From Pseudomonadota bacterium (GTDB lineage: Bacteria > Pseudomonadota > Alphaproteobacteria > Rhizobiales > Beijerinckiaceae), in assembly GCA_023452965.1 (NCBI GenBank), contig JAEXUU010000327.1, forward strand, positions 1 through 6,287: a stretch of DNA of 6,287 nt, written 5' to 3'. Below, one piece after another: positions 5,831 through 6,287 of this stretch. Every line of letters starts with the position of its first letter. Within the stretch, counting starts at the first letter, position 1. The notes under the pieces were generated by a model, which saw nothing but the letters and a program-made list of their open reading frames with translations, did not search any database and was not told the DNA's origin. A program made the position numbers and the translations under genes.

Positions 5831-6287
5831 ATGGCTGGACGTTTGAAGGGCAAGGTTGCGGTCGTCACCGCGGCTGGGCAGGGCATTGGCCGCGCGATCG
5901 CCGAGGCCTTCGTCGCCGAAGGCGCGACCGTCTGGGCGACCGACAAGGACGTCGCCTTGCTCGAAGGCATTCCGAAGGCCAAGAAGCGCAAGCTCGACGT
6001 GCTCTCGACCAAGGCGGTCGAGGCCTTCGCCGAAAAGGTCGGCACCATCGACATCCTCGTCAACGCCGCCGGCTTCGTGCATCACGGCACCGTGCTGGAA
6101 TGCGACGACAAGGCCTGGGAGTTCTCCTTCGACCTCAACGTCAAGTCGATGCACCGCACCATCAAGGCCTTCGTCCCCGGCATGCTCGCCGCCGGCAAGG
6201 GCTCGATCGTCAACATCGCCTCGGGCGCCGGCTCGGTGCGCGGCATCCCGAACCGCTATGTCTACGGCGCGACCAAGGCGGCGGTGA
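5831..6287 (+). CDS. SDR family NAD-dependent dehydrogenase, resembling 2-keto-3-deoxy-L-fuconate dehydrogenase (partial)
   Basis: The first 152 residues are visible; the family is about 250 long and the gene runs off the right edge. It is a classical short-chain dehydrogenase with a Rossmann fold. Motifs are TAAGQGIG (13-20, dinucleotide-binding loop), Asp38 after the second strand (favouring NAD over NADP), NAAG (78-81), catalytic Ser131, Tyr145 and Lys149 in YGATK. The stretch GFVHHGTVLECDDKAWEFSF (81-100), together with GIPNRYVYGATKAAV (138-152), resembles the group containing bacterial 2-keto-3-deoxy-L-fuconate dehydrogenases and mammalian DHRS6/BDH2; Arg142 falls at the substrate-binding arginine position of DHRS6. 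These enzymes oxidise a hydroxyl near a carboxylate. A strong AAGGAAG (5817-5823) lies seven bases before the ATG. The 25-base gap after the upstream gene is compatible with the same transcript. Sugar-acid oxidation is the best guess; another 3-hydroxy acid is possible. Confidence 0.9.
   Translation, partial: MAGRLKGKVAVVTAAGQGIGRAIAEAFVAEGATVWATDKDVALLEGIPKAKKRKLDVLSTKAVEAFAEKVGTIDILVNAAGFVHHGTVLECDDKAWEFSFDLNVKSMHRTIKAFVPGMLAAGKGSIVNIASGAGSVRGIPNRYVYGATKAAV

Overview
The window is GC-rich with a strong G/C bias at third codon positions. Its gene repertoire (sugar-acid dehydratase, PEP-mutase-like protein, RimJ-type GNAT, sugar-acid-type SDR) suggests an alphaproteobacterium, probably of the Hyphomicrobiales (a Bosea-like relative is my guess). 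This is inferred from protein style and base composition; no rRNA or marker gene is present.

Layout. Positions 1-802 (minus) hold the N-terminal two-thirds of a PLP-dependent class I/II aminotransferase whose 3' end lies outside the window. It is read divergently from the rest. A roughly 360-base divergent intergenic region (803-1160) follows. It carries a long perfect inverted repeat (1020-1046) and a LacI-type palindrome (1094-1108). Positions 1161-2999 (+) encode a 612-residue IlvD/Edd dehydratase of the sugar-acid (arabonate/xylonate) type, followed by a strong terminator-like hairpin (3047-3087). A 70-residue putative two-helix membrane protein sits alone at 3182-3394. A promoter-like pair and a second copy of the palindrome (3506-3520) then precede a compact run of genes, all on + : a PEP mutase/isocitrate lyase superfamily protein (3521-4360), an unrecognised acidic 108-residue protein (4357-4683), a RimJ/RimL-like acetyltransferase (4680-5357), a small GNAT acetyltransferase (5359-5805) and the first half of an SDR dehydrogenase (5831 to the window end). 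The first four are joined by 4-base overlaps or a 1-base gap.

How they may work together. The IlvD/Edd enzyme would dehydrate an aldonic acid to a 2-keto-3-deoxy acid. The SDR resembles 2-keto-3-deoxy-L-fuconate 4-dehydrogenases and could oxidise such a product. The PEP-mutase-like protein belongs to a superfamily that makes and breaks C-C bonds next to 2-oxo acids and might act on it. A similar operator-like sequence just upstream of both the dehydratase and the PEP-mutase-led operon (12 of 15 bases identical) suggests one LacI-family repressor controls both. The substrate, the regulator and any link to the aminotransferase cannot be settled from this window. No RNA genes, insertion sequences, CRISPR arrays or signs of recent transfer were seen.
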